This document shows, piece by piece, positions 50,876-61,245 of a stretch of DNA of 64,000 nucleotides. Every line of letters begins with the position of its first letter. Position 1 is the first letter of the stretch. The DNA is taken from positions 62,001-126,000 of the forward strand of contig JAEUSB010000095.1 of the NCBI GenBank assembly GCA_016788865.1, read 5' to 3'. Source of the stretch: Leptospirales bacterium (GTDB lineage: Bacteria > Spirochaetota > Leptospiria > Leptospirales > Leptonemataceae). The translations under genes and the position numbers were made by a program. The notes under the pieces were generated by a model that saw only the letters and a list, made by a program, of their open reading frames with translations, did no database searches and was not told the origin of the DNA.

Positions 50876-52185
50876 AGTCTGTAGCTCTTCATCCAGTCTT
50901 CAAAATTTTCACTGTCGCGAATCCAGGTTCGTTCAAAAGATTTGTACGAAAGGTCGCCAATAACCGCCGTTCTGTAACCGTCGCTGCCCCAGAGGCGGTC
51001 GGTAAAGTTTCCCCCGGTGAAAGTAAATTGCCCGGGATGGAGGCGATGGATGATACGCATGAGTTCGTAGCCAGTTCTGATTGGATCAAAATCAACGGAT
51101 ACAGGATGAAGTTGCACACCGTAACACGATACTCCAGTGTATAGCGAGAATGTAGGGGTAAAGACAACCGGCGCAATTTGCACGCCTGGCAATTGTAATT
51201 TCCGAAACTCGGCTATGACTTCAGACGATCTCATCCACGGCGCGCCGGAGTAAATGAAAGGGCGAGTTGTCCCACGCCCAAGGCTAACGTTCGTTCCTTC
51301 AAAGAATACCATTCCAGTGTACACGAGGGCGCTTTCTGGCGATGGGATGTTGGGCGACGGGTTGATCCAGGAGTTTCGAAGTGCTGCATCCGTATCTTCG
51401 CGTGAGTAGCCCCCCACTCGAAAGACTGTGAGCTTGAGGTTGGTCAAAATCTCCTCGGACAGAAACAGCGAGTACTCCCCTACGGTCAGGGAGTAGAGAA
51501 ATGGAACCGGCGCATAACCAACGAAACTGCGGAGCTCCTCACGCGGATATGGTCCACGTGCCCGCATGAAGCCAAACGGATTTGGGCGATCGAGAATTAG
51601 AACAGGTGTTCCGGTCTGTGCTGCGGTCTCCAGGAGATACGTTAGCGTGCTTGCATACGTATAGCAGCGCACAGGAAGATTCTGAATATCAACCACCAGG
51701 TAGTCAAGTCCGCTGATGACGCTTGCAGGTGGTCTCCTCTGCGAACTGTACAGGCTCATGATCCTGAGCCCGGTTTGTGGATCTATGCGAATCCCGTCCG
51801 GACCAACTATGTCTGCTGCACCAAAGATTCCGTGCTCAGGTTCAAAGAGCAATTGCGGCCGAACGCCGGCGCGCAACATGAGTTCAATACCGGGTTCGAG
51901 TTCGCGGTTTAACCCGGTTGCATTCGTAAGCAATGCGAAGTTCTTCCCGCGTAACAATTCGAAATCGGTTTCTGCCATTGCATCGAGTCCGGTCGCCAGG
52001 GGCCGTTGTGAACGGCCAGCAAGTGGAAGCGGACCCTCTGGACGCGGCGCAACCTTCTTCAGCGAATAGATTTGAATCCGTCCATCGGCCCGCGTTTCCA
52101 GGTCCATGAGATCGCTTGTGCCAGTCCTGGTTCCAAAGAAACATCCTGGCGCAAACAGGAGCAATAGGATGGCGAGAAGTTTCAT
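50869..52185 (-). CDS. DUF1343 lipoprotein, exo-beta-N-acetylmuramidase (NamZ)-like
   Basis: The 438-residue product has a lipoprotein signal (Cys 15 in FAPGCFFG) and a DUF1343 domain. NamZ, the characterised DUF1343 enzyme, releases N-acetylmuramic acid from peptidoglycan fragments. Visible are FEPEHGIFGAAD, VDIQNLPVRCYTYASTL, ILDRPNPFG and NVSLGRGTTRPF, all typical of the family. With the NagZ-type lipoprotein at 12 kb it suggests stepwise breakdown of muropeptides outside the cytoplasm. It is convergent with the DISM sensor (7-bp overlap). Confidence 0.87.
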   Translation of the reverse strand: MKLLAILLLLFAPGCFFGTRTGTSDLMDLETRADGRIQIYSLKKVAPRPEGPLPLAGRSQRPLATGLDAMAETDFELLRGKNFALLTNATGLNRELEPGIELMLRAGVRPQLLFEPEHGIFGAADIVGPDGIRIDPQTGLRIMSLYSSQRRPPASVISGLDYLVVDIQNLPVRCYTYASTLTYLLETAAQTGTPVLILDRPNPFGFMRARGPYPREELRSFVGYAPVPFLYSLTVGEYSLFLSEEILTNLKLTVFRVGGYSREDTDAALRNSWINPSPNIPSPESALVYTGMVFFEGTNVSLGRGTTRPFIYSGAPWMRSSEVIAEFRKLQLPGVQIAPVVFTPTFSLYTGVSCYGVQLHPVSVDFDPIRTGYELMRIIHRLHPGQFTFTGGNFTDRLWGSDGYRTAVIGDLSYKSFERTWIRDSENFEDWMKSYRLY

Positions 52186-52232
52186 GCTTTGCCCTTGTGT
52201 TGACTACCTGCAGGCCCAGGCAATTCTGATTT

Positions 52233-53162
52233 ATGCCCGATTTTCCGATTATAGTCGGCCACGGTCTCGAAGAGTATGAACTTCATTTGTTAGAATATTG
52301 GATAGAAGCCGAACGAATCGGTTCTGTTCAGAAACACACATCCATGCCGGATAGCCCACCAAATACGGCGCGATTGAATGTTTTCTCGCGGGCACGATTG
52401 CAGGATGTCAGGGAGCTGCTCGATTGGTTTGTGCCGGTGCTGCTCATATCAGGAAGGGATGCAGACATACCGAAAGCCTATCTGGACCTTGGTGTATGCG
52501 CAATCCATAAACTTCCAGCCTCGGATGAGCCAATCCTCCTGCCTCCTTTGAGCCTGCCGGCTATCCAGGGCGCCTGCTTTGTTATATCCGATTCTCAGGT
52601 CTTTCGGACGCAACTGCGGCAGGTTCTGCGGTTTGCAGGAAGGCAGGCGCGCATGGACTTCTCTTCCGTAGAGGACATTGCGCAGGTGCTGGCCGTGATT
52701 GATGAGTGGCCAGAGCTAATTCTAATCGACGTCGACAGTGAGCGAGTTGATGTTGTGAGCCTATTTTACCGCCTGGAGAAGATTTTGCGGGAGCGCCCAT
52801 ATCTCCGCGCCAGGAATCAGATGCTAATTTGCAAGGATTTTGATCTTCCCGGCCTCGACCTGATCAAATTGCGCCCCCTCCTTGCTCCGCATGCCAAGCG
52901 TATCTTCCATCCGGCGGAAGCACTTCTTGCAATTATTGAGTCCATGCTTTGTTTTCCCGGGCCACCGGGACAGGACTCGTTTCAGCCAGCCCGCAACATG
53001 CAAGAAATCTTGTACGGAGATGACCGGGGTAATCCGGGTCGAATATTTCCGTTCGCATACTTTAAGAAATCCTGGGGGGCTATTCGACGTATGGCCCCGT
53101 TTCAAGAGCTGGTTAGTATTTTGTCTGCCCGTGAAGGGTCTGGCCTGGCGATCAAGAGCTGA
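52233..53162 (+). CDS. Hypothetical protein with degenerate receiver-like domain
   Basis: I do not recognise the whole 309-residue protein. Its middle part, ACFVISDSQVFRTQLRQVLRFAG followed by ELILIDVDSERVDVVSLF, looks like a response-regulator receiver domain: an Asp in the first strand and the putative phospho-acceptor in LIDVDS. Other receiver hallmarks are weak. The first 100 residues may be a second, more divergent copy (VPVLLISGRDADIP). No output domain is seen. The thiL gene starts 1 bp after its stop, so they are coupled. Confidence 0.62.
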   Translation: MPDFPIIVGHGLEEYELHLLEYWIEAERIGSVQKHTSMPDSPPNTARLNVFSRARLQDVRELLDWFVPVLLISGRDADIPKAYLDLGVCAIHKLPASDEPILLPPLSLPAIQGACFVISDSQVFRTQLRQVLRFAGRQARMDFSSVEDIAQVLAVIDEWPELILIDVDSERVDVVSLFYRLEKILRERPYLRARNQMLICKDFDLPGLDLIKLRPLLAPHAKRIFHPAEALLAIIESMLCFPGPPGQDSFQPARNMQEILYGDDRGNPGRIFPFAYFKKSWGAIRRMAPFQELVSILSAREGSGLAIKS

Positions 53163-53163
53163 A

Positions 53164-54096
53164 ATGTTGCGTGAACCAGACATTATAGCCCTTTTCAAGA
53201 GCGATGCGGATACCCTGGACGATTGCGCGCTTCTTCCGCTAAAGGGTTTGACACTGATTTCAACCGATAGTCTGAGCGAAGGAACGCATTTCAGGCGAGA
53301 TTGGTCATCCCCGGAAGATGTTGCAACCAAGCTTATTCACGTCAACGTCTCAGATATCTATGCCAGCGGCGGCCGGCCGGCTTGCTGTACCCTGAATCTG
53401 GGATTGCCACTGGATCTTGCAGATTCATTTGTCGAGCGGTTTGCCCGGGCTTTTGTGGCAGAGCTGGATTCCCTTGGAATTGACCTGCTGGGCGGAGACA
53501 CGTTTCGCAGTGATTCCATGCAGCTTGGATTGACGATGCTCGGGCAAACATCACGCCACGTTACACGGAGCGGCGGCCGTCCCGGTGACTCTTTGTATGT
53601 GACAGGAGCTCTTGGCCTGTCTGCTGCGGGATTTGCTCATCTTTCCGGTAGGATTCAACTTTCGCATGAGTTAACCAAAAAGGCGCTGGATCGTCATCTT
53701 CGCCCGCGCGCAGCCGGACCATTCGCTATGTCGGATGACGTCCACGCAGCTATGGATGTTTCCGACGGCGTTGTTCAGGATTCAGTTCGTCTGAGTCGAG
53801 CCTCGGGTCTTACTCTGGACATCCATCTAGATCGATTGCCATCCCCGGACGGTCTGCTGGCTTTCCTCAGCCCCAGGGAAATTGCAATCAGCGGAGAAGA
53901 GCTTGAGCTCCTCTTCCTGGCACCACCGGGGTTTCGGGGATTTCCCTGCACGGAAATTGGCTATGCGAGAGCTGGAGAAGGAGTTGCGTTTTATATGGAC
54001 GGAAAAAAGATTTCGGTGGATCAAGGCTTTGAACACTTTAGCTCAAAGTCGGTGACCGTGCATTCGGCTGATGGGCAGGCAGGTGGGCAACGTTGA
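53164..54096 (+). CDS. thiL: Thiamine-monophosphate kinase
   Basis: ThiL phosphorylates thiamine monophosphate to thiamine diphosphate, the last step of vitamin B1 synthesis. The 310-residue product shows the family motifs in order: DDCALLP, STDSLSEGTHFRRDW, HVNVSDIYASGGRP, GIDLLGGDT and AMDVSDGVVQD. The frame is open far upstream (to 52882), but that part overlaps the preceding gene and is not ThiL-like; the Met at 53164 fits the family length. It is followed by a Fur-type gene whose TTG overlaps its stop. Confidence 0.92.
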   Translation: MLREPDIIALFKSDADTLDDCALLPLKGLTLISTDSLSEGTHFRRDWSSPEDVATKLIHVNVSDIYASGGRPACCTLNLGLPLDLADSFVERFARAFVAELDSLGIDLLGGDTFRSDSMQLGLTMLGQTSRHVTRSGGRPGDSLYVTGALGLSAAGFAHLSGRIQLSHELTKKALDRHLRPRAAGPFAMSDDVHAAMDVSDGVVQDSVRLSRASGLTLDIHLDRLPSPDGLLAFLSPREIAISGEELELLFLAPPGFRGFPCTEIGYARAGEGVAFYMDGKKISVDQGFEHFSSKSVTVHSADGQAGGQR

Positions 54097-54590
54097 CCAG
54101 AGACATTCACAAAGAACTTTCACTATTTTCCGAGTACCTGAAAAAGGCGGGATTGAAGATTACCAATCAGCGGCTCCTGGTCGCAGAGACTATCTTTCGT
54201 CACCCGTCCCATTTTACCGTGGATTCTCTGGCGGATTCTCTGAAAGAACGCAAAGGAGAAATCTCTCGGGCCACTATCTATCGCATCGTTTCTATTCTTG
54301 TGGAGTCCGGCCAGCTAACTGAACACAACTTTGCGCATGGCGTGCGTTACTATGAACATATTCCTGTTTCAGAGCACCACGACCACCTGGTCTGTCTTGA
54401 TTGTGGGATTATTGATGAGTTCATGGTTGCTGAAATCGAAAAGGTTCAGACGCAGATTGCGCAACAGCACGGGTTTGTGCTTGCAGAGCACTCGCTAAAC
54501 CTTTACGGACGCTGCATTCAGTGGAAAGACAAAGGAAGCTGCACTCGCAAATCAGAGAAAGAATCCGCTCAGAAGAATGGCAAAGGCTAA
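54093..54590 (+). CDS. Fur-family transcriptional regulator
   Basis: The 165-residue product has an N-terminal winged helix (KITNQRLLVAETIF, SRATIYRIVSIL) and the Fur metal-binding C-terminal domain, with EHHDHLVCLDCG (H95, H96, H98, C101, C104) as metal ligands. Only one CxxC is clear; later Cys residues (GRC, GSC) are not a standard second pair. It could be Fur, PerR, Zur or another member. The TTG start at 54093 has AGGTGGG five nt upstream, overlaps the thiL stop, and gives the standard N terminus. The 3' end overlaps ligA by 14 nt. Confidence 0.9.
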   Translation: MTRDIHKELSLFSEYLKKAGLKITNQRLLVAETIFRHPSHFTVDSLADSLKERKGEISRATIYRIVSILVESGQLTEHNFAHGVRYYEHIPVSEHHDHLVCLDCGIIDEFMVAEIEKVQTQIAQQHGFVLAEHSLNLYGRCIQWKDKGSCTRKSEKESAQKNGKG

Positions 54591-56598
54591 CGCACGTTCT
54601 CAGGCCAAAAGCAAGTCAGCAACGACCTCTCCCTCGGATCGGATGCGCGAGCTTGAAAAAGAAATTCGCCACCACCAGGAACTCTACTATGTAAAGCATC
54701 GACAGATATTGTCTGATCGCCAGTTCGACCGTTTGCTCGAAGAACTCTCCGTTCTTGAAAAGGAACATCCAGACCTTGTTCGCGAAGATTCACCAACACG
54801 CCTGGTTGGCAGCGACCTCGATAACAAGTTCGATAAGTTCACCCATACCATTCCTGTATTGTCTTTGGCCAATACTTACTCAACAGAAGAGGCTCTTGCA
54901 TGGGCGGAGAAGACCGCGTCCAAAGACGATTCTATCCTGGTGGAATGGAAAGTGGACGGGGCCACCCTGGTTCTATATTACGAAAACGGAAAGCTGGTTC
55001 GGGCTGTAACTCGCGGAAGCGGGCAGGTTGGTGACATTGTTACAACAAATGCCCTCACGATTCGCAGCATCCCTGCGTCTCTTTCGAAACCACTTAACGT
55101 TGTGGTTCGGGGGGAAGCGTACATGCGCTTTGACGAATTTGACGCATTCAATGAGCAGCAAGGAAATATCTACGCGAATCCAAGAAACCTGGTTTCCGGA
55201 TCACTTAAGCATAAGAAATCGCGCGAAACGGCGCTCCGGCCAATTCGTTGGGTTGCTTTTGAAGCTTTCTTTGAAAAGTCCAAATCAGAATCGGACAGCG
55301 ATCAGCTAAGGCAACTTGTTGAACTCGGTCTGCCGGTGTTTGATGACTCTCTGGCCGTTCCCGTTTCAAAGCTTGCTAAGACAATTGAATCATATAAAAA
55401 GAAGCTTGGCAAGCTTGCCTTTCCAGTAGATGGCCTGGTTCTCAAGATTGATTCGCTTTCCCGCAGATTGGATCTGGGACATACGTCAGCGTCTCCGCGG
55501 TGGGCCACGGCCCTCAAGTTTGAGCCGGAACTCGGGGAGACAACAGTAGAAGAAATCGAAGTATTCACTGGGCGGACCGGTCGTGTAACGCCGCGAGCCA
55601 GACTCACGCCTGTAAAGCTGGCCGGCACAACGGTAACCTATGCTACCCTGCATAACGCGGATTACATCGAAGCGCTTGGTGTCCGGGTTGGTTCGAGAGT
55701 AAAAGTATCAAAGCGCGGCGAGATTATCCCGGCCGTTGAAGAGGTTGTGGATCAGGGTAGCGGTCCGGAGTTTGTTTTTCCAAAGAAATGCCCCTCGTGT
55801 AAATCAAAGCTGCTTCGCGACGAAGATGCGGTCGACTGGCTCTGTCCAAATCCGGAATGCGATGATAAGCTGATGAACGCGCTTTCGTTCTATTGTCAGC
55901 GCAAACAGATGGATATTGCCGGTCTGGGAGAAAGAAACATTGAAATACTATTCAAGGAAGGGCTCATCAAGCATATCCCTGATCTGTATACGTTAGGCGA
56001 TCATAAAGAGAAGCTTCAAAACAAAGAAGGGTTTGGGCAGAAGTCAGTCCAGATTATCCTGGACGGAGTAGAGGAATCAAAAAAGAAAGAGTTCAAACGA
56101 GTCCTGCCCTCGCTCGGGCTTCGGGAGCTTGGCCACAGCGTCACTGAGATCCTGATTGATCATGGACTAACTTCTATAGACGACATGATAGCCCTTGCAG
56201 CCGAGAAGGACGCGGTGGAAAAACTGCAAGAGATTCACGGAATTGGTCCCAACACCGCCTCCGCGATCGTCGAGCAACTTACGGACAAAAAGATTCTGGC
56301 CATGATCAAGGTAATGCAGAAGCACGGGCTCCAGTTCATCCAGAAAGTAGAGAAAAGCGATCTTCCGCAAACCTTTGCAGGCCAGGTCTGGTGCGTTACG
56401 GGAAGCTTTGCAAATTTCAAGCCGCGGGATCTGGCAATGGAAGAAGTCAAGAGGCGCGGAGGAAAAACCGTTTCCTCTGTTTCCGCAAAAACCACGCACC
56501 TGCTAGCCGGCGAAGGCGCCGGGAGCAAGCTGGATCAGGCAAAGAAATTCAAAACGCAGATTGTAGATGAAACGGAGTTTCTGAGTCTGATCAAATAG
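54577..56598 (+). CDS. ligA: NAD-dependent DNA ligase LigA
   Basis: LigA seals DNA nicks with NAD+ during replication and repair. The 673-residue product has domain Ia (YYVKHRQILSDRQFD), the adenylation motif KVDG (K125), the OB fold, the four-Cys zinc finger (C405, C408, C423, C428), HhH repeats and a C-terminal BRCT domain (FAGQVWCVTGSF). All expected parts are present and the length is standard. The start overlaps the Fur gene by 14 nt. ligA converges on leuS with only 14 bp between stops. Confidence 0.96.
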   Translation: MAKANARSQAKSKSATTSPSDRMRELEKEIRHHQELYYVKHRQILSDRQFDRLLEELSVLEKEHPDLVREDSPTRLVGSDLDNKFDKFTHTIPVLSLANTYSTEEALAWAEKTASKDDSILVEWKVDGATLVLYYENGKLVRAVTRGSGQVGDIVTTNALTIRSIPASLSKPLNVVVRGEAYMRFDEFDAFNEQQGNIYANPRNLVSGSLKHKKSRETALRPIRWVAFEAFFEKSKSESDSDQLRQLVELGLPVFDDSLAVPVSKLAKTIESYKKKLGKLAFPVDGLVLKIDSLSRRLDLGHTSASPRWATALKFEPELGETTVEEIEVFTGRTGRVTPRARLTPVKLAGTTVTYATLHNADYIEALGVRVGSRVKVSKRGEIIPAVEEVVDQGSGPEFVFPKKCPSCKSKLLRDEDAVDWLCPNPECDDKLMNALSFYCQRKQMDIAGLGERNIEILFKEGLIKHIPDLYTLGDHKEKLQNKEGFGQKSVQIILDGVEESKKKEFKRVLPSLGLRELGHSVTEILIDHGLTSIDDMIALAAEKDAVEKLQEIHGIGPNTASAIVEQLTDKKILAMIKVMQKHGLQFIQKVEKSDLPQTFAGQVWCVTGSFANFKPRDLAMEEVKRRGGKTVSSVSAKTTHLLAGEGAGSKLDQAKKFKTQIVDETEFLSLIK

Positions 56599-56612
56599 CA
56601 CTCTCGTTGCGA

Positions 56613-59195
56613 TCAAACCACTAGATTAACAAGCTTATTTTTCACAACAATGGTTTTGCGAATTTCCTTACCGTCGATGGCACGCTTGATTGAATCGTCT
56701 GCAAGTGCGGCCGCCTTCAGCTGATCGTCTGTAGAATCAGGGGCAAGCATAGCCTTCCCCTTCACTTTTCCGTTTACCTGAAAAACAATCTCGATCTCGC
56801 TTGCAGCGGCCTTCTTAGGATCAAACGCGGGCCAGGTTTCATGCGCTATGGACTTCTTGTTCCCGAGTTTCTGCCAGAGCTCTTCTGCAATGTGAGGCGC
56901 AAACGGCGAAAGCAATACCAGGAACGCGTTGGCTGCCTCTTTTCCAATCTGCTTTTCTGCCGTGGTCTCGTTCACAAAGACCATCAGGGTAGAAATCGCT
57001 GTATTGAAGGATAGGCGTTCAATGTCTTCTGTCACCTTACGAATTGTTTGATGAAGCAGGCGTTCCACGGCTGGCTTTCGATCTCCCGCCGGCTCAGCAA
57101 GGAGCTGCGGATCAATCTTTGCTTCTTGGGTAGCATCTGCCTCATTATTTGCGTCCGGAGCGGTGTACAGCCTCCAAACACGCGAAAGAAAACGGAACAC
57201 TCCTCCAATAGCCTTGGTAGACCATGGCTTACTCATTTCCAGGGGACCCAGGAACATCTCATACAGCCTGAATGAGTCCGCGCCAAACTCTTTGAGGACA
57301 TCGTCGGGATTGACAACGTTGCCCAGGGATTTGGACATCTTCTGGCCGTCTTCACCCAGAATCAGTCCCTGGTGGACGAGCTTGTGAAATGGTTCTACAG
57401 AGTTCACGTATCCCAGATCAAACAGCACTTTGTGCCAGAACCGTGCATAGAGCAAATGGAGAACTGCATGTTCTGCCCCGCCAATGTACAGGTCAACGCC
57501 GTTGGAGCCCATCCAGTATTTCTCTTCCTCTTCAGACGTTAGGCGCTTTTTATTCGTTGGGTCGATGTACCTCAAGTAATACCAGGAACTTCCAGCCCAT
57601 TGCGGCATTGTGTTGGTTTCCCGGCGCAGTTTTCCGTGCTTCTCGTCCTTGTGGTGTACCCACTTCGTGAGATTCGCCAGCGGTGATTCGCCGCTGGCGG
57701 CCGGCTGAAAATCATCGCTTTCAGGCAGCAGGAGGGGAAGGTCTTTTTCCGTTGCGGCCACATAGCTACCGTCTTCAGTAAAAGAGACGGGAATGGGTTC
57801 ACCCCAGTAGCGCTGTCGGGAAAAGAGCCAGTCGCGAAGTCTGTAGTTGACTTTCCCCTGGCCAATCCCCGCTTCCTCCAGCTTCTGGATCATTGTCTGG
57901 ATTGATTGCGCTGTTTCCATTCCATCCAGGAAATCAGAATTCACGTTAATTCCTGGATTGGAATACGCCTCCTTCAGTGGGCCACTTTCTCCGGTCTTTG
58001 GTCGAACCACTTCTTTGATGGGGAGGTTGAACTTAACTGCAAATGCAAAATCGCGCTCATCGTGAGCTGGAACGGCCATGATAGCGCCCGTACCGTAGCC
58101 CATGAGTACGTAGTCTGCAATCCAGATTGGGATTTCTTCTTTTGAAAACGGATGAATTGCAAAACCGCCCGTGAATACGCCCGTCTTCTCTTCCTTTTCT
58201 CCCTTGAGTTGACGTTCTAGATCGGATTTCTTACGAGCAGCTTCCCGGTAAGCGTCAACTTCTGCTTTTTGTTTGGAAATAGTAACAGTACTTACGAGCG
58301 GATGTTCGGGAGAAAGCACCATGTAAGAGACGCCGAATAACGTGTCCGGCCGAGTTGTGAAAACTTCGATGGGTTGTTGCTGACCCTTGACCGGGAAACG
58401 GACCATGGCACCAATTGATTTTCCAATCCAGTTTTTTTGCAGTTCCAGGGTTCCGGTGGGCCATTCAACGTGCTTCAAATCATCTAACAAACGTTCCGCG
58501 TATGCAGTGATGCGAAGCATCCACTGACGCATTGGCTTGCGTTCCACCGAATAGCCTTTGGAAGTCCATTCTTCCACTTCCTCGTTAGCAAGGACCGTGC
58601 CGAGCTCTGCACACCAGTTGACCGGCATTTCTGCCACATAGGCAAGGCGGTGGCTGTTGATGTACGTTTCACGCTCAGCAGCCTTTGTCTTGCCCTTGAG
58701 CTCGGCCGGGATTCCTAGCTCTTTGATTGGTTTGGCTTTACGTTCGGCCTGGTCGTAATAGGAATTGAAAAGCTTTAGGAAGATCCATTGGGTCCACTTG
58801 TAGTAGCCGGGATCTGTGGTGTTTACCTCGCGTTTCCAATCGTAAGAGAAACCAAGGGCTTGCAATTGGCGACGAAAGTTGTTAACATTTTGCTCCGTGG
58901 TTATGGAGGGGTGGATCTTTGTCTTCATCGCATAACGTTCTGCCGGAAGACCAAAGGCATCCCAGCCCATGGGATGCAGGACGTTGAACCCACGCATCCG
59001 CTTAAAGCGGGCCACTATGTCAGTGGCTGTGTACCCCTCAGGGTGTCCCACATGCAGCCCCGCACCCGATGGATAGGGAAACATATCCAGGACATAAAAC
59101 TTGGGGCGGGTTCGGTCTTTTGGGGTCGCAAATGTTTGCTCTTTTTCCCAGAACTCCTGCCACTTTGATTCAATGCCTGCAAACGGGTATGACAT
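56613..59195 (-). CDS. leuS: Leucyl-tRNA synthetase
   Basis: LeuS charges tRNA-Leu. The 860-residue product has the HIGH-equivalent HVGH (48-51) in [16 protein letters not shown] and KMSKS in [13 protein letters not shown]. The editing domain (including [12 protein letters not shown]) and an anticodon-binding domain with C-terminal [10 protein letters not shown] are present, as is the [14 protein letters not shown] motif. Length and motif order are those of bacterial LeuS, so it is a complete, standard enzyme. It is the first gene on the minus strand here, divergent from the sulfatase gene. Confidence 0.97.
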   Translation of the reverse strand: MSYPFAGIESKWQEFWEKEQTFATPKDRTRPKFYVLDMFPYPSGAGLHVGHPEGYTATDIVARFKRMRGFNVLHPMGWDAFGLPAERYAMKTKIHPSITTEQNVNNFRRQLQALGFSYDWKREVNTTDPGYYKWTQWIFLKLFNSYYDQAERKAKPIKELGIPAELKGKTKAAERETYINSHRLAYVAEMPVNWCAELGTVLANEEVEEWTSKGYSVERKPMRQWMLRITAYAERLLDDLKHVEWPTGTLELQKNWIGKSIGAMVRFPVKGQQQPIEVFTTRPDTLFGVSYMVLSPEHPLVSTVTISKQKAEVDAYREAARKKSDLERQLKGEKEEKTGVFTGGFAIHPFSKEEIPIWIADYVLMGYGTGAIMAVPAHDERDFAFAVKFNLPIKEVVRPKTGESGPLKEAYSNPGINVNSDFLDGMETAQSIQTMIQKLEEAGIGQGKVNYRLRDWLFSRQRYWGEPIPVSFTEDGSYVAATEKDLPLLLPESDDFQPAASGESPLANLTKWVHHKDEKHGKLRRETNTMPQWAGSSWYYLRYIDPTNKKRLTSEEEEKYWMGSNGVDLYIGGAEHAVLHLLYARFWHKVLFDLGYVNSVEPFHKLVHQGLILGEDGQKMSKSLGNVVNPDDVLKEFGADSFRLYEMFLGPLEMSKPWSTKAIGGVFRFLSRVWRLYTAPDANNEADATQEAKIDPQLLAEPAGDRKPAVERLLHQTIRKVTEDIERLSFNTAISTLMVFVNETTAEKQIGKEAANAFLVLLSPFAPHIAEELWQKLGNKKSIAHETWPAFDPKKAAASEIEIVFQVNGKVKGKAMLAPDSTDDQLKAAALADDSIKRAIDGKEIRKTIVVKNKLVNLVV

Positions 59196-59324
59196 ACATC
59201 CACGAAATTCAAAACGACTACTCAGGCCAGTTTTTTTGCGCGCTCCAGGGGTTGCTGAGGGGCCTCAGTGGTTATCCGGCGAGAAATTGGTTGCTCATAC
59301 GCCCCCCGCCAACGGGTTTGGACT

Positions 59325-61187
59325 GTGCGAGTTCTAAACTTTTTCATTCGTCTGGTGCTCTACTGGCTAATCCTGTTCTCTCTGGGTCGGATGCTCAGTA
59401 TTATTTATCAATTTCAATCCGTTTCCACCAGCAGTCTTCTTGAGATCCCACTCATCTTCGTGTCGGCTTTGCGTCTCGACATGGCCACCATCACCGCTTT
59501 GCTGATCGTTCCCTTCCTTGTCTGGCTGGTCCATGAGTTTACGGGAGTCAAAAAGCTCATTCGGATAGTTCATGTGATGAATTGCATTATCGCAGTCCTG
59601 GTCGTTGCTCTCTTGACCGGGGAGTTGGAATTGGTGCGGGAGTGGGGGACCAAGGTTAACTTTAGGGCTCTTACGTACCTCGCGTATCCAAAGGAGGCGC
59701 TTGCTTCCGCTTCCGCAGCGCCTCTCCTCCTGCTGTTTGCTATTCTCGTTGCATTCTCAACAGGTGCCGTACTGCTTTATAGAAGACTGCTCAGAAATGT
59801 GGAACTGCAAGCGGTTGGCCGGTGGCCATTTCGCATAGCCATCCTGTTACTTGTTCCACCGCTATTCTTTCTGGGTGTTCGCGGCGGTTGGCAGCAAATT
59901 GGGATTAACACGAGCAGTGCTTACTTCTCAGCCAATCGAATGAACAACATGATCGCCGTAAACCCCGCCTGGTCGCTGGTTGAGAGTATCTATGCCGCTC
60001 GTTCTACGGGAAAGAATCCATACGCATTTTTTCCGGCGGATCAGGCCAGGAGTGAATCCAGAAAGCTTTTCAAGAACGGCGGCGCACATGCTCCACTCTT
60101 CACTCAGAAGAAGCCCAACGTTGTACTTTTAATCCTCGAAAGCTGGACTGCCGATGTTGTTCAATCGCTCGGCGGAGAAGTGGGCGTTGCGCCCAATTTT
60201 GAGAAACTAATATCACAGGGCCTGCTTTACACCAAATTCTATTCGAGCGGAGCGCGCTCTCAGCAGGGACTTGTTGCAGTGCTCAGTGCGTTTCCGGCAA
60301 TGAGTTCTGCCATTCACGATCCACGGCGCATGCAGAGCCTTCCTTGTCTGGCACAGGAAATGGAACGACTGGGTTATTCGACGTCATTTCTCTACGGTGG
60401 AGATCTGAATTTTGCAAACTTCCGAGCTTACATGACTTTCTGCGGCTTCGATAGTCTCACCGGAGTCGAGGATTTTCCAAAGGCCGTCACTGCCGACAAA
60501 TGGGGAGCCCACGATGAGTTTGTCCTCGATCGGCAGATCAATTTGCTTTCCAGAGCAAAGGAACCATTTTTCTCAACGTTATTCACCTTGAGTTCGCATG
60601 AGCCTTTCAAGGTCCCAATGGAAACGCCTTTCAAAGGACAAGCGCTCGCGGATCAATTTCGCGGATCCATCTATTACAGTGATCATAGCCTGGGTCAATA
60701 CTTCGAGAAGGTCAAGAACGAGCCATGGTACAAGAATACGGTGTTTATCCTCGTCGCGGATCACGGACACCGTTTGCCGCGCGAGAAGCTGGATGCCACA
60801 CCCGAGCGTTACCACATTCCTCTGCTAATCCTGGGTGAGCCATTGCGGCCGGAATTGCGTGGAACAAAGATCGCAAAGATTGGATCGCAGGTGGATATTG
60901 TAGCCACACTGCTTACTGAGCTGGGCTTATCTTCTGAAGCGTTCCGCTGGAGCAAAGATCTTCGCGCAGAGCCCGGTGCATCCTTCGCATACTATTCTTT
61001 CGAAGACGGATTTGGTCTAATTCAAGATGCAGAAACGGTTGTCTATGATGATCGGACCGAACGCTGGATGGTGGTCAATGCGAGAGGTACGTTTACTGCC
61101 CAGCGCAGCGGTGACCGGACAGATGCAGTTAAGCCGGGGCAGGCAATGATGCAGGCAATATATCAGGATTACCTGGAACTCCGGTGA
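59325..61187 (+). CDS. LtaS-type membrane sulfatase/phosphotransferase-like protein
   Basis: The product (about 620 residues from the GTG at 59325) has five N-terminal membrane helices (about 5-190) and an extracytoplasmic alkaline-phosphatase/sulfatase domain. Sulfatase motifs are NVVLLILESW (metal-ligand Glu), SGARSQQGLVAVLSAFP in the nucleophile region, DHSLGQYFEKV and FILVADHGHRLP (metal-binding DHGH). LtaS and OpgB relatives transfer phosphoglycerol or phosphoethanolamine to polysaccharide or lipid. The nucleophile Thr/Ser is not certain. The frame extends to 59268; neither start has a strong Shine-Dalgarno. Confidence 0.8.
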   Translation: MRVLNFFIRLVLYWLILFSLGRMLSIIYQFQSVSTSSLLEIPLIFVSALRLDMATITALLIVPFLVWLVHEFTGVKKLIRIVHVMNCIIAVLVVALLTGELELVREWGTKVNFRALTYLAYPKEALASASAAPLLLLFAILVAFSTGAVLLYRRLLRNVELQAVGRWPFRIAILLLVPPLFFLGVRGGWQQIGINTSSAYFSANRMNNMIAVNPAWSLVESIYAARSTGKNPYAFFPADQARSESRKLFKNGGAHAPLFTQKKPNVVLLILESWTADVVQSLGGEVGVAPNFEKLISQGLLYTKFYSSGARSQQGLVAVLSAFPAMSSAIHDPRRMQSLPCLAQEMERLGYSTSFLYGGDLNFANFRAYMTFCGFDSLTGVEDFPKAVTADKWGAHDEFVLDRQINLLSRAKEPFFSTLFTLSSHEPFKVPMETPFKGQALADQFRGSIYYSDHSLGQYFEKVKNEPWYKNTVFILVADHGHRLPREKLDATPERYHIPLLILGEPLRPELRGTKIAKIGSQVDIVATLLTELGLSSEAFRWSKDLRAEPGASFAYYSFEDGFGLIQDAETVVYDDRTERWMVVNARGTFTAQRSGDRTDAVKPGQAMMQAIYQDYLELR

Positions 61188-61206
61188 TTGAGTTGGAATG
61201 TTTCCC

Positions 61207-61231
61207 GGATCGGTTGAAAATCATCCGATCC
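61207..61231. terminator. Hairpin between convergent genes
   Basis: GGATCGG (61207-61213) and CCGATCC (61225-61231) form a perfect 7-bp stem between the sulfatase stop and the Cys-rich gene stop. There is no T run, so a terminator function is only suggested by position. Confidence 0.4.
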
Positions 61232-61245
61232 AGGATTTGCCAGAT

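Noticed and set aside
52882-53163. 94-codon upstream extension of thiL
   Set aside because: It overlaps the preceding gene out of frame and does not resemble ThiL; family length fits the Met at 53164.
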